Assembly (NCBI GenBank): GCA_934899185.1
Contig: CAKXYI010000010.1
Span: forward strand, 1-64,000
DNA length: 64,000 bases
Reading direction: 5' to 3'
From: an uncultured Lachnospiraceae bacterium
GTDB lineage: Bacteria > Bacillota > Clostridia > Lachnospirales > Lachnospiraceae
The position numbers and the translations under genes are program-made. This document shows, piece after piece, positions 1-8,996 of this stretch. The stretch's first letter is position 1, and every line of letters starts with the position of its first letter. A model generated the notes under the pieces. It saw only the letters and a list, made by a program, of their open reading frames with translations, made no database searches and was not told where the DNA came from.

Positions 1-178
<178 letters not shown>

Positions 179-382
179 AAAGTTTTCCCAGTTTCATGAA
201 CGCGCTGGCTTCATTTCTTGAGCCATTCCGTTCCTTACTGTTTTAAGGTTGCTTTTCAAAAAGCTGTTCGTTTGCGATCATTTCTGATCGTCTTGAATTA
301 TTCTCTTAGAATCTTTCAAGGTTGTTTCACTGTTCAGTTATCAAGGTTGTTCTTTGTTGTATCTGTCAGACACAACTCATTT

Positions 383-411
383 AGAATATCACATGCGTTT
401 CTCTTTGTCAA
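383..411 (-). promoter_or_regulatory. rRNA promoter P2 (proximal)
   Basis: On the minus strand, TTGACA (406-411) and TATTCT (383-388) are separated by exactly 17 bp. It lies about 205 bp upstream of the 16S 5' end and forms a tandem pair with the promoter at 486-514. The leader between it and 16S contains two direct copies of TCAAGGTTGT (316-325 and 341-350, plus-strand reading), which may belong to an rRNA antitermination or processing leader. Confidence 0.85.
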
Positions 412-485
412 CACTTTTTTAAAAGTTTTTAAGAAATCACATCTTATTCTGTTGTTGCAACCGCCTCACATGCGGTGCGAGAATT

Positions 486-514
486 ATATTATCAAAGACC
501 ACATCCAATGTCAA
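486..514 (-). promoter_or_regulatory. rRNA promoter P1 (distal)
   Basis: Minus strand: TTGACA (509-514), a 17-bp spacer and TAATAT (486-491), with A/T-rich sequence upstream of the -35. Together with the promoter at 383-411 it makes the tandem arrangement typical of rrn operons. The interval 179-660 holds no credible coding sequence, only these promoters, the leader and a terminator. Confidence 0.82.
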
Positions 515-564
515 GGCATTTTTACTACTTTTTTTCGTATTTTTTTGTTTACTATTACAAGAAA

Positions 565-606
565 ATAGATGTTGGGGTAACCGATTCATTTACCACAACA
601 TCTATT
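565..606 (-). terminator. Terminator after the TPR-ATPase/glgB/DUF5711/cvpA operon
   Basis: An inverted repeat (ATAGATGTTG arm, interior GGTAA/TTACC pairing, short loop) is followed on the minus strand by a T-rich stretch. It sits between the last gene of the upstream operon and the rRNA promoters, and would insulate the two units. Confidence 0.75.
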
Positions 607-662
607 GATCTATTTCTTCTATATAGAAAGTATGTATTTTGTATCCAAGAACACTTTCCGGG

Positions 663-1454
663 TCACATTGTAGAAAGAAATGCCATAACCAGATTGTGAT
701 CGTACAGATAAGTCAGGAATTTGCTCTGATCGATACCGGCAAGTAGTCCCTGCCCAAGTGTAGTTGTACTGATACAGGCAGCCGCATACATAATGATCCA
801 AAGGACCAGAAATCCTTCTGCCGCCCCAGCGACCAGACCAAGAATGCCATTGACCTGCCCGATCCCCGGTGCCTTTCTGGCGCCTTTGACAAAATAACCC
901 ACGATCAGCACAATGATCTGTGCTATTACAAAGGCGATAAAGACCGCAATACCCTGCATCATAAAATCTGCGATCTTACCGCAGATCATCTGCCCCAGTG
1001 TCTGCGTGCCATCCGATAATTGCAGGATACCGGATGCCCCACCAAATTGTGCGACTGTGAGATCATTCTGCGTCTGTAGTCCATTTAAAACATCCTGTAA
1101 TTGCGGATCCTGCTCCACATTCGTCTGCATCTGCCGGATCGAATCCGTCACATCCCCCAGCACATTCCCCGGAATGGTGTCCGTCAGGGATTGATACCAA
1201 TCCCCAAGTCCTGTATCCTGTGGCAGGTTTTCCGCCTTTTTTGTCACAAATTTTTCTGCCTGCTCATAAACTTTATCATACAAATTTGTTTCTGTTTTCA
1301 GATATCCCAGAATATAAGGATTGGCTACCGATACAAATAAAAAGATAAAGATCCAAGAAACCAGTCCATATACAATGCCAAGTATTCCCTTGCGCCAGCC
1401 TTGCAGCGTCAGAAAAAAGAGAATAAACAGCATAACAATCAATACTATGTTCAT
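663..1454 (-). CDS. CvpA-family membrane protein
   Basis: A 263-residue membrane protein resembling the CvpA (colicin V production) family. It has a hydrophobic N-terminal hairpin (residues about 3-50, with the GWRKG turn common in CvpA-like proteins), a soluble extracytoplasmic insert of roughly 110 residues rich in Q and D, and two or three further hydrophobic segments (about 165-245). It is longer than typical CvpA because of the insert. It is last in a four-gene minus-strand operon, 16 nt after the DUF5711 gene, and a terminator follows. Its role is unknown; the family has been linked to envelope maintenance. The family call is from sequence feel, without a profile search. Confidence 0.7.
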   Translation of the reverse strand: MNIVLIVMLFILFFLTLQGWRKGILGIVYGLVSWIFIFLFVSVANPYILGYLKTETNLYDKVYEQAEKFVTKKAENLPQDTGLGDWYQSLTDTIPGNVLGDVTDSIRQMQTNVEQDPQLQDVLNGLQTQNDLTVAQFGGASGILQLSDGTQTLGQMICGKIADFMMQGIAVFIAFVIAQIIVLIVGYFVKGARKAPGIGQVNGILGLVAGAAEGFLVLWIIMYAAACISTTTLGQGLLAGIDQSKFLTYLYDHNLVMAFLSTM

Positions 1455-1470
1455 TTTGTCCCCTTTTCAA

Positions 1471-2691
1471 CTATTTCAGTCGGACCACATCTGTATGTCC
1501 GTCTTCCACGAAAACATATCTGCGCGATGCATCCTGTGGTATTATTTTATATATGCTTGTGCTAAATTCATATGCAAACTTTTTGATTCCCTGCAAGGTG
1601 TATAATTCTACCTCTTTATTATTAGAAAGAACGATTTCATGGTTTGCTAAAAATTCCGCATTGGTTGATGCTATATCAATCGTCTTCTGGCAGCGTTTTC
1701 TGCCGGTCAGGGTATAGACTGTCATCTGGTCAATATACCTTCCCTCATCGTCCGTCGTCTGGCAGAGAATTCCCCAATACTTGTCATCATAAAAGACACT
1801 CTTGATTTGCCCGTCTACAAAAGTCTCCTTTGCAATGCTTGCCTTGGAATTGTTGTTGAACACAATCACTTCACTATCTCCAAAAGCGATCGCCTTGTCT
1901 CCATCCACATAAGCGATCTGCGGGATGATCTGATCTGAAAAACTGTAGGTAGCAGCAATATTGTCGATCTCATCCTTTCCTTTATTGCTAAAATCATAGA
2001 AGGAGATCGTTGTCTTTACATTTCCATCTTTGACATCCAGTTGCGAGACCATGAGCCTTTGCGCTGAAGAAGAAAGAGCGATTGCCAGTGGATACCCACT
2101 ATTTTTCATATGGAGTTCGCCGGATGCCAAGACTTTTCCTGCATCATCGCAAAGTTGCACATAGCCCGTCTCGCCATCCTGCATCAGGATCGCAACCGTA
2201 CCCTGGGAAGCGATATTGGCATCCACGATCGGCATGGCTGTCTTAATAGTCTGTTTGAAGCCGGTATTGGTCAGGATAGCCGCCTGCGTGCCCTGCACAT
2301 CATAGATCAGGATATAATTGTCGCACACATCAATCTGGGGATCATTCATTTCGTAGGTATAGTTCCAGATCAGGTCACCGTCATATTGCGTATAAAAAGC
2401 ACCATCCCTGCTATATTTCAAAAGGTTGTCCTGAAAATCCACATAGTGTGTCTCTGCGGAATCCACGCGTTCATATGTCTCTTTGACGTCAAAGTCATCA
2501 TACTTGCGCAGATTAAAGACAAGCACACACAAAATAACCGCAACAATACAAAGGAAGAAGACCATAATCTTCTTCCGATGTCTCGTATATATGTGCTTAT
2601 GATTTTGCAGGAATTCGGTTCCCGCCGCGCCCAGATCTTTGACGCTATGTTTCTTTTCTTTTGCTGAAACTACTGCATTATCCTCTGCCAT
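1471..2691 (-). CDS. DUF5711-like membrane-anchored beta-propeller protein
   Basis: 406 residues. A cytoplasmic N-terminus of about 45 residues precedes one membrane anchor (about 43-62, FFLCIVAVILCVLVF). The long extracytoplasmic part has repeated short beta-rich units of the kind 'VAILMQDGETGYVQLCDDAG', which suggests a WD/PQQ-like beta-propeller. It resembles the DUF5711 family of clostridia. It lies between glgB and the CvpA-like gene with 16-17 nt gaps and so is probably co-transcribed with them. Function unknown; an anchored sensor or scaffold outside the membrane is inference. Confidence 0.65.
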   Translation of the reverse strand: MAEDNAVVSAKEKKHSVKDLGAAGTEFLQNHKHIYTRHRKKIMVFFLCIVAVILCVLVFNLRKYDDFDVKETYERVDSAETHYVDFQDNLLKYSRDGAFYTQYDGDLIWNYTYEMNDPQIDVCDNYILIYDVQGTQAAILTNTGFKQTIKTAMPIVDANIASQGTVAILMQDGETGYVQLCDDAGKVLASGELHMKNSGYPLAIALSSSAQRLMVSQLDVKDGNVKTTISFYDFSNKGKDEIDNIAATYSFSDQIIPQIAYVDGDKAIAFGDSEVIVFNNNSKASIAKETFVDGQIKSVFYDDKYWGILCQTTDDEGRYIDQMTVYTLTGRKRCQKTIDIASTNAEFLANHEIVLSNNKEVELYTLQGIKKFAYEFSTSIYKIIPQDASRRYVFVEDGHTDVVRLK

Positions 2692-2708
2692 ATACCCATT
2701 TCCTTATT

Positions 2709-4607
2709 CTAAAATACAAATACAGCCACTCCATATGCCGGTATAGGATAGCCGATCGAATATTCCCGTCCATCACATTCCTGCCGCTTTGGTGTATAGG
2801 ATACCTGTCGTTTGGTATCTGTACCGCCGTATTTGACATCCTCACTGTTGAGGATAAGTTTATGTTTGCGCTGGTTTAATACGCCAACGCGATAATCATC
2901 ATAGGCTACCGGTGTAAAATTGCATACAAAGAGCAAGTCATTCTTACCACTCTTGGACTTGCGAACAAAACTGAAAATACCGCGATAACAGTCGTTGGCA
3001 TTGATCCATTCAAAGCCCGCCCAGGAAACGTCCTGCTCATACATTGCCGGATACTTCTTATATATATGTAGAAGATCCTTTACAAAGGCGGCAAGATTGC
3101 TGTGATTTGGATTGTCTAAAAGATACCAGTCCAGTTCTCTTTCCTCGCTCCACTCCTGGATCTGTCCGAAATCCTGTCCCATAAAGAGAAGTTTTTTGCC
3201 CGGATGCCCCATCATAAAGGCATAGCCTGCCTTGAGATTCTTGAACTTATCCCCCTCAAGTCCCGGCATCTTGCTCAGCATGGAGCATTTCAGATGAACC
3301 ACTTCGTCATGGGATAAGACCAGAATATAACGCTCATACTCGTTGTAACTCATGGCAAAAGTCATTTTATTGTGATTGTCTTTTCTAAAATACGGATCCA
3401 GTTTCATGTAATCCAGGAAATCATGCATCCAACCCATATTCCATTTGTAGGAAAAGTTCAGACCGCCGTCTTCCACGTCACCGGTGACCTTTGGCCATGC
3501 GGTCGATTCCTCGGCGATCATGACAACACCCTTGTTGCGTCCGCGAATCAGGGTATTGATATGACGGAAGAACTCTACCGCCTCAAGATTTTCATTGCCG
3601 CCAAACTGGTTTGGCACCCACTGTCCCGGCTCCTTTCCATAATCCAGATAAAGCATAGATGCGACTGCATCTACACGCAGACCGTCGATGTGATACTGCT
3701 CGATCCACATAAGGGCACTGCCGATCAGAAAGTTCTTGACCTCATTCTTGCCATAATCAAATATCTTGGTACCCCACTCCGGATGCTCTCCCTTTCTCGG
3801 ATCCGCGTACTCATATAAAGGCTGACCGTCGAAGTCTGCCAGTCCATGCGCATCCTTTGGGAAATGTGCCGGAACCCAGTCTAGGATAATACCAATGCCT
3901 CTCTGATGCAGATAATCGATCAAATACATAAAGTCTTCCGGACTCCCATAACGTGATGTCGGCGCATAATAGCCCGTCACCTGATAACCCCAGGATCCAT
4001 CATAAGGATACTCTGAGATCCCCATTAATTCAACATGGGTATAGCCCATATCGCATACATAATCCGCCAGGCTCTCCGCCAACTGACGATAAGAATAAAA
4101 ACCATCGTTTTCCGCTGTCGGATGCTTTTTCCAGGAACCCGGATGCACCTCATAGATAGACATTGGCTGTTCCCAGAAATTCTCCTGCTTGCGGCGCTCC
4201 TTTATCCATTTTTCATCCTGCCAGACATAAGAAAACGGTGCAACGATGCGGGATGCCGTACCCGGACGCACTTCTGCCATAGCTGCATAAGGATCTGCCT
4301 TATAGAGTTTGCCTCCATCCGGCGTATAGATCAAAAACTTATATAACTGTCCCGGCTTTGCCTCCGGTACAAAGAGTTCATAAATTCCCATATCCGGCTC
4401 GACCAGCCGTTCCATCATATGTGTTGTCTCATTCCAGCCGTTAAACTCGCCGATTACTGCTACCGATGCCGCATGTGGTGCCCAGACATCAAAATATACC
4501 CCCTCGATGCCATCCTTGGTCTGCACATGCGCCCCCATCTTCTTGTAGATATCATAATGTGTTGCCTGTCCAAACAGGTACATATCTAACTCTGAGAAAT
4601 TTCCCAT
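2709..4607 (-). CDS. glgB: 1,4-alpha-glucan branching enzyme GlgB
   Basis: A 632-residue GH13 glycogen branching enzyme, which cuts alpha-1,4 chains and re-attaches them as alpha-1,6 branches. An N-terminal CBM48-type domain (about 20-120, VYFDVWAPHAASVAVIGEFNGW) precedes the catalytic barrel. The GH13 regions are visible: DWVPAHFPKDAHGL, GLRVDAVASMLY with the nucleophile Asp, AEESTAWPKVTG with the acid/base Glu, and LSHDEVVH. Length is normal for the family. The start has a good SD (AAAGGGG). No other glycogen gene lies in the window; it is co-directional with and 22 nt downstream of a TPR-ATPase gene. Confidence 0.96.
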   Translation of the reverse strand: MGNFSELDMYLFGQATHYDIYKKMGAHVQTKDGIEGVYFDVWAPHAASVAVIGEFNGWNETTHMMERLVEPDMGIYELFVPEAKPGQLYKFLIYTPDGGKLYKADPYAAMAEVRPGTASRIVAPFSYVWQDEKWIKERRKQENFWEQPMSIYEVHPGSWKKHPTAENDGFYSYRQLAESLADYVCDMGYTHVELMGISEYPYDGSWGYQVTGYYAPTSRYGSPEDFMYLIDYLHQRGIGIILDWVPAHFPKDAHGLADFDGQPLYEYADPRKGEHPEWGTKIFDYGKNEVKNFLIGSALMWIEQYHIDGLRVDAVASMLYLDYGKEPGQWVPNQFGGNENLEAVEFFRHINTLIRGRNKGVVMIAEESTAWPKVTGDVEDGGLNFSYKWNMGWMHDFLDYMKLDPYFRKDNHNKMTFAMSYNEYERYILVLSHDEVVHLKCSMLSKMPGLEGDKFKNLKAGYAFMMGHPGKKLLFMGQDFGQIQEWSEERELDWYLLDNPNHSNLAAFVKDLLHIYKKYPAMYEQDVSWAGFEWINANDCYRGIFSFVRKSKSGKNDLLFVCNFTPVAYDDYRVGVLNQRKHKLILNSEDVKYGGTDTKRQVSYTPKRQECDGREYSIGYPIPAYGVAVFVF

Positions 4608-4629
4608 AGTAAACCCCTTTTCCTTTATA

Positions 4630-7431
4630 TTACAACTCGAAATCCTGCTCCCGTAAGATCAAGTTGCCATCTTCATCATAACGTTTGGATCCAAAACGAC
4701 TGAACATCGCCTTGATACCGCCCTTTTCTGCTTTGTCAATGGCAGATTCCATAATGTCGCGCACCTCAATCAGAGAAGTCGGGTGATCTACGCGCTGGAT
4801 CAGATTGATGCGGTTGTACATGGCAAGAATCGCCAGTTCGTCCACAACATAGCCCTCCTCCAAGGCATAAACCTTACCAAAATTGACCAGTTCGTCTATG
4901 GTAAAGATCGGGATAGTGATCTTTTCGGTAAACATGGCTGCAAATGCGCTGTTGTGAGAAAGCATCTTGTCAATGCGGTTTTTCTGGTCTTCCATAAGAA
5001 CCAGAACATCGCAATTATCCTGCGACATCAACTGGCGCATGGTCTCCTGGGTACGCTCACTCAATCTGCCTGCTCCCTCAATGATCAGGCATCCGCCGGA
5101 TACCTTGGAAAGCACCAGGGCTACATCTTTTTTATTTAATTGTTCTGCATCGATCTTGCCGACATTGCCTGTCAATTTGTCTGTCTCAATCTGCAATACC
5201 TTGATCAGATTGGATGCCAGCATGGTCTTTCCACTGCCGACACCACCCTGAATGATGATATTACCACTTGCAGAATTCTTTTTATTTTCCAGGCGATAAC
5301 GTACCCCTGTCAATGCCTGGCAGATGGTATTTTCCATACCATTGATCGGCATAAAGTAAGAAAAAATCTCCTTCTCCTCCTCGGACAGGGTCAACTCCGG
5401 CATCTCCTCACTGATGGCGCGTTCTAGGACATTCTCGTCTAGCAGTTCCACCATCTCCTCCGGATTCAATTCCACATCTGCGATCTCAGGGAGCGGCTCC
5501 TCTGCCACCTCCTGCTCCTGGCTCGGCATTGTTTCTCCTGCTTCCGCTTCGCCCTGATCCGGACTAGTTTCTTCCGATGTTTCCTCTGTCACTTCCTCTA
5601 ACAGGCTGACAGATTCCTCGGCAGTTTCTGCCACTGCCTCCTGTGGGCTGACTTCCGGCTCTGCCGTTTCTGCCTCGGCTACAAACTCCTGTAAATCTTC
5701 CGGCAATGTAATCTCCGGCAGATCATCTTCCTCTACATCTGGGGCAATCTCCTCTGCCACCTCGGATACAAGCCTTTCTTCCTCTAAGTGTCTGACCTCT
5801 TCCTGTCCGTCGTTTGCCATGATCCTGTCAATCTCCTGCTGTAACATGTCATTGACATCGGCAACGATCTTGCTTGCCTCTTTATAATCCACGTCTGTCA
5901 CTTCCTCCAAATCTGCTTCCTTATGCAGGAACGCTTCCTGCGCAGGATCTGCTTTTTCGCCCTGGTCTCCCAGAACCGGCGGGTGCCATTCTTCGCTGGC
6001 ATCCGGTTCTACAGACTTGACGATAGAAGGAGCCTCCAGGCTCTCTTCACCTTTTATGATATGCGCACTTGCAGGATCTACGACCGGAATTTCCAGACCG
6101 ACACCCATGATGCCATCCGCTGCTACCTTTGGAATCTGGAATACCGCCGGTGCCGGATCCGCTGTCCGGTCTTTGACCAACTCGGACGAATCCTCACCCT
6201 GCTTTGCCATATATTCTTCTTTTAAAAGATCTGCTGGTGTTGCGCCGGCATCTAACTTCGGGATCGCTTCTTCCAGACGATCCATGATCTGGGATGCCTC
6301 TTTGAGTGCGATATTCTTGGCAGATTCTAACTTTTGCTGCTCTGCCTCCTGTAATGCCGCCTCTGCTGCACGTCTGGTCTTTTCCCATTCCTCCATGACA
6401 TCTTCAATGGTCATCTGACCATCTACTTGCTGTTCAACCTCTTTGGACTCCGGCACGAGCAGGCTGATCTGCCCATCGTATTCCTCGGCAAGATACTCAT
6501 TGAAGGTATCCTTTAGGGACTCGTCCAGTTCCTGTTTTGCCTGCTTTTGTTCCTCTGCAATGGCATCACTCTGTTCGTTGACCTGAAGATATGGGATCTC
6601 CTCTACCAAAGTCTTGATATTTTCCATATTCTCAGAAACAGCTTCTGCCTCTGTCGCACGCATGATCTCATCGATATTCTTTTTGATCTCCGCCTGCAAA
6701 TTGACCGTGTTGAAGCGCTCTGCCGGTAACTCTACCTGCGGGATCGCCATAGTCTCATGCACGATCTCGCCAGAATGCAAGATTTCATTGGCGCGGATCT
6801 CCGTCACGCCATCACGGCACTGCTGGAAATGACGGTACTTGTCCTCCTGCATCTTATCGAGCGGCTGGTAAATCATCTTCATCTCAAGGGCGCGCTCCAC
6901 ATAAGGACCGTCACCAAACCAGAGGATGATCTCGTCACACAGATCAATACACTTGTCTACCTGCATGGTCTTGTGATAGAGATAAGCGAGTTCATATGCC
7001 CACTCCTCCAAGAAATCATGCTCTTTTAACTCTTCCAAAATACCGATCAGCGTCCTATAATCGGCACCTTTTGCCTTGTTGATCTGGTATTTGATGATAT
7101 ATTTGAGACTGTCATGCGGCGCGATCTCCACAAACTCGTCATAGAATTCCTTTGCATCATCCAGATCGCCCAACTTCACACAGATGATTGCCAAATGATA
7201 AATGATCATCCTGCCGATCGGAGAACGGTCGTGCGCCATGTAAAGAAGTTCCCGCGCCTCTTCCAGACGACCTGCCTCCTCACACACTTCACTCGCCTTG
7301 ACCAGTGCGTTGACGTTGTGCACCTTGCGCCAGTTTGTGCTCTCCACAATATCCAAAGCCTCATCTGTGCGCCCTTCTTTTATCAGTTGTTTGATCTCGT
7401 CGTATTTTGTCTTAAACTCGTTCTTATCCAA
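4630..7431 (-). CDS. TPR protein with acidic linker and C-terminal AAA-like ATPase domain
   Basis: 933 residues in three parts. The first about 230 are helical TPR-like repeats (ALDIVESTNWRKVHNVNALV..., EARELLYMAHDRSP...). A very Glu-rich low-complexity linker spans about 240-690. A C-terminal P-loop domain has Walker A GGVGSGKT near residue 729 and a Walker-B-like strand CLIIEGAG, similar in layout to CbxX/CfxQ-type AAA proteins. The start codon is TTG, preceded by GAGG at 8 nt. It heads the operon with glgB, DUF5711 and CvpA-like genes. I do not recognise a characterised homologue; a scaffold or remodeling ATPase is only inferred. Confidence 0.7.
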   Translation of the reverse strand: MDKNEFKTKYDEIKQLIKEGRTDEALDIVESTNWRKVHNVNALVKASEVCEEAGRLEEARELLYMAHDRSPIGRMIIYHLAIICVKLGDLDDAKEFYDEFVEIAPHDSLKYIIKYQINKAKGADYRTLIGILEELKEHDFLEEWAYELAYLYHKTMQVDKCIDLCDEIILWFGDGPYVERALEMKMIYQPLDKMQEDKYRHFQQCRDGVTEIRANEILHSGEIVHETMAIPQVELPAERFNTVNLQAEIKKNIDEIMRATEAEAVSENMENIKTLVEEIPYLQVNEQSDAIAEEQKQAKQELDESLKDTFNEYLAEEYDGQISLLVPESKEVEQQVDGQMTIEDVMEEWEKTRRAAEAALQEAEQQKLESAKNIALKEASQIMDRLEEAIPKLDAGATPADLLKEEYMAKQGEDSSELVKDRTADPAPAVFQIPKVAADGIMGVGLEIPVVDPASAHIIKGEESLEAPSIVKSVEPDASEEWHPPVLGDQGEKADPAQEAFLHKEADLEEVTDVDYKEASKIVADVNDMLQQEIDRIMANDGQEEVRHLEEERLVSEVAEEIAPDVEEDDLPEITLPEDLQEFVAEAETAEPEVSPQEAVAETAEESVSLLEEVTEETSEETSPDQGEAEAGETMPSQEQEVAEEPLPEIADVELNPEEMVELLDENVLERAISEEMPELTLSEEEKEIFSYFMPINGMENTICQALTGVRYRLENKKNSASGNIIIQGGVGSGKTMLASNLIKVLQIETDKLTGNVGKIDAEQLNKKDVALVLSKVSGGCLIIEGAGRLSERTQETMRQLMSQDNCDVLVLMEDQKNRIDKMLSHNSAFAAMFTEKITIPIFTIDELVNFGKVYALEEGYVVDELAILAMYNRINLIQRVDHPTSLIEVRDIMESAIDKAEKGGIKAMFSRFGSKRYDEDGNLILREQDFEL

Positions 7432-7493
7432 CGTTCTTACCTCGAAAAAGTATCCTGATACGCTCTTATCTCAAGCTATAAATATACAGTTTT

Positions 7494-7522
7494 AGTGTAT
7501 CATAGGGCACATGACATGTCAA
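7494..7522 (-). promoter_or_regulatory. Promoter of the TPR-ATPase/glgB operon
   Basis: Minus strand TTGACA (7517-7522), 17-bp spacer, TACACT (7494-7499), about 65 bp upstream of the TTG start codon. The rest of the 7432-7628 gap contains only A/T-rich sequence and the terminator at 7583-7617. Confidence 0.7.
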
Positions 7523-7582
7523 AAATATTTGTCTGACAAATCTGTGAAAAACCTACCATTTTTTAGCAATATAAAAGAATGT

Positions 7583-7617
7583 GAAAAAGGACAGTTTCTT
7601 TGCTTTTGAAACTGTCC
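7583..7617 (-). terminator. Rho-independent terminator after the AI-2E transporter gene
   Basis: A 10-bp perfect stem (GGACAGTTTC / GAAACTGTCC, 7589-7598 with 7608-7617) followed on the minus strand by TTTTTCAC. It lies 12 nt past the end of the AI-2E family gene. Confidence 0.9.
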
Positions 7618-7628
7618 CTCTGATAAAT

Positions 7629-8990
7629 CTATTCTTTTGTTTCTTCTTTTTCCGAAGATTGTATTTTCTTCTTTTTAGAGAAAACATTGACATTTACGTG
7701 CGATTGTTTCTCGTATTCCTTGGTGTGTTCTACAAACGTATGATCTGCTTCGTTGACTCTTTCCATATTGATATAGTCGGCTGTCTCCTCGGGCAGATCC
7801 CGTTTTCTCAGCATGTGCTTGGAGAATCGTCCCACCAGATAGTAGATGAGAGCCATGGTCGGTACACCAAAGAGCATACCTGCAAATCCAAACAGTCCGC
7901 CACCAACCACAATAGCAACAACAACCCAGAAAGAAGAAAGTCCGGTAGAGTCACCTAGGATCTTTGGTCCGATGATATTACCATCAATCTGCTGCAATAC
8001 AATGATAAAGATGAGGAAGTAAATTCCCTGCATCGGTTCCGTCAAAAAGATAATGATAACAGTCGGCAAAGCCCCAATATATGGTCCAAATACCGGTATG
8101 ATATTGGTCACGCCGATGATAATAGAAACCAAAAGCGGATACGGCATCTTGAAGATCAGCATACATACATAACAGATCGCGCCAATAATAGCGGAATCAA
8201 TGATCTTTCCTATGATAAATCCATAGAAGATGTCTCTGGTCTTTCTGCCAACTTCCAGGATGACATTGGCATGATCTGCACGGAAAATACCGTAGATCAG
8301 TTTCTTGGTCTGTCCCTTAAATGTCTCCTTGCTGCATAGCACATAGACGGACACGATGATACCGATGATGCAGTTAACCAGCAAACGACCTACACCGAGC
8401 GCTCCTGTCACCGCCATGGATACCACATCCTTGGCACTCACATCTATGTAATTTTCCAACCATTTGACACCCTTGTCGATCGCTTTGTCTAGATTACTAC
8501 CCTTGGCACTCATAATATTTTTTTCATAGCGCCCACCGGTGATCTGGTTTGCCCAGTCCAAGACACCATCGATCTGTTCATTGATGTGCGTGACCAGATA
8601 ATGGATGGTCTGATACAACTGCGGTATGATCGCAACAAAGAATAATACGATAATACCTACCACAATGACCAGCGCGATCAAAGATGTGATCATGCGCGTG
8701 GTCTTTTTGGCATTTTCTTCTGTCTTACAACGTCTTTCAAAGAAGGGATACATGTGCCTCTCGAAAAATTCCATAATGGGATTCATCAGAAAGGCAAGTC
8801 CAAATCCTATGATGATGGACTGCAAGACGCTCATGAACTTGCTCCAGCCTTCGCCCAGTCCCTGATAACGCTCTACGCCAAAGTAAAACAGGATCACACA
8901 ACACGCTGTAAAAATGACCACCGCAGAGATGGTCATCATGCGCTTTACATTCCCTCTGCCATTACTCCCCGGTTGTTTTTGTAAATCCAT
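7629..8990 (-). CDS. AI-2E family transporter
   Basis: A 453-residue polytopic protein of the AI-2 exporter (PerM/TqsA/YdiK) superfamily. About eight hydrophobic segments are visible, with the typical large extracellular region after the third and the family-like core around IIGVTNIIPVFGPYIGALPTVIIIFL and the following IDGNIIGPKILGDSTGLSSFW. The C-terminal tail is charged and Lys/Glu rich (about 400-453). Members export varied small solutes or exchange cations, so the substrate here is unknown. It is the last gene after the aconitase-like hydratase (6-nt gap), followed by a strong terminator. Confidence 0.9.
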   Translation of the reverse strand: MDLQKQPGSNGRGNVKRMMTISAVVIFTACCVILFYFGVERYQGLGEGWSKFMSVLQSIIIGFGLAFLMNPIMEFFERHMYPFFERRCKTEENAKKTTRMITSLIALVIVVGIIVLFFVAIIPQLYQTIHYLVTHINEQIDGVLDWANQITGGRYEKNIMSAKGSNLDKAIDKGVKWLENYIDVSAKDVVSMAVTGALGVGRLLVNCIIGIIVSVYVLCSKETFKGQTKKLIYGIFRADHANVILEVGRKTRDIFYGFIIGKIIDSAIIGAICYVCMLIFKMPYPLLVSIIIGVTNIIPVFGPYIGALPTVIIIFLTEPMQGIYFLIFIIVLQQIDGNIIGPKILGDSTGLSSFWVVVAIVVGGGLFGFAGMLFGVPTMALIYYLVGRFSKHMLRKRDLPEETADYINMERVNEADHTFVEHTKEYEKQSHVNVNVFSKKKKIQSSEKEETKE

Positions 8991-8996
8991 AAGTCA

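Noticed and set aside
218..699. Short open frames across the rRNA leader
   Set aside because: They overlap the 16S leader and its tandem promoters, have no SD and low-complexity hydrophobic composition.
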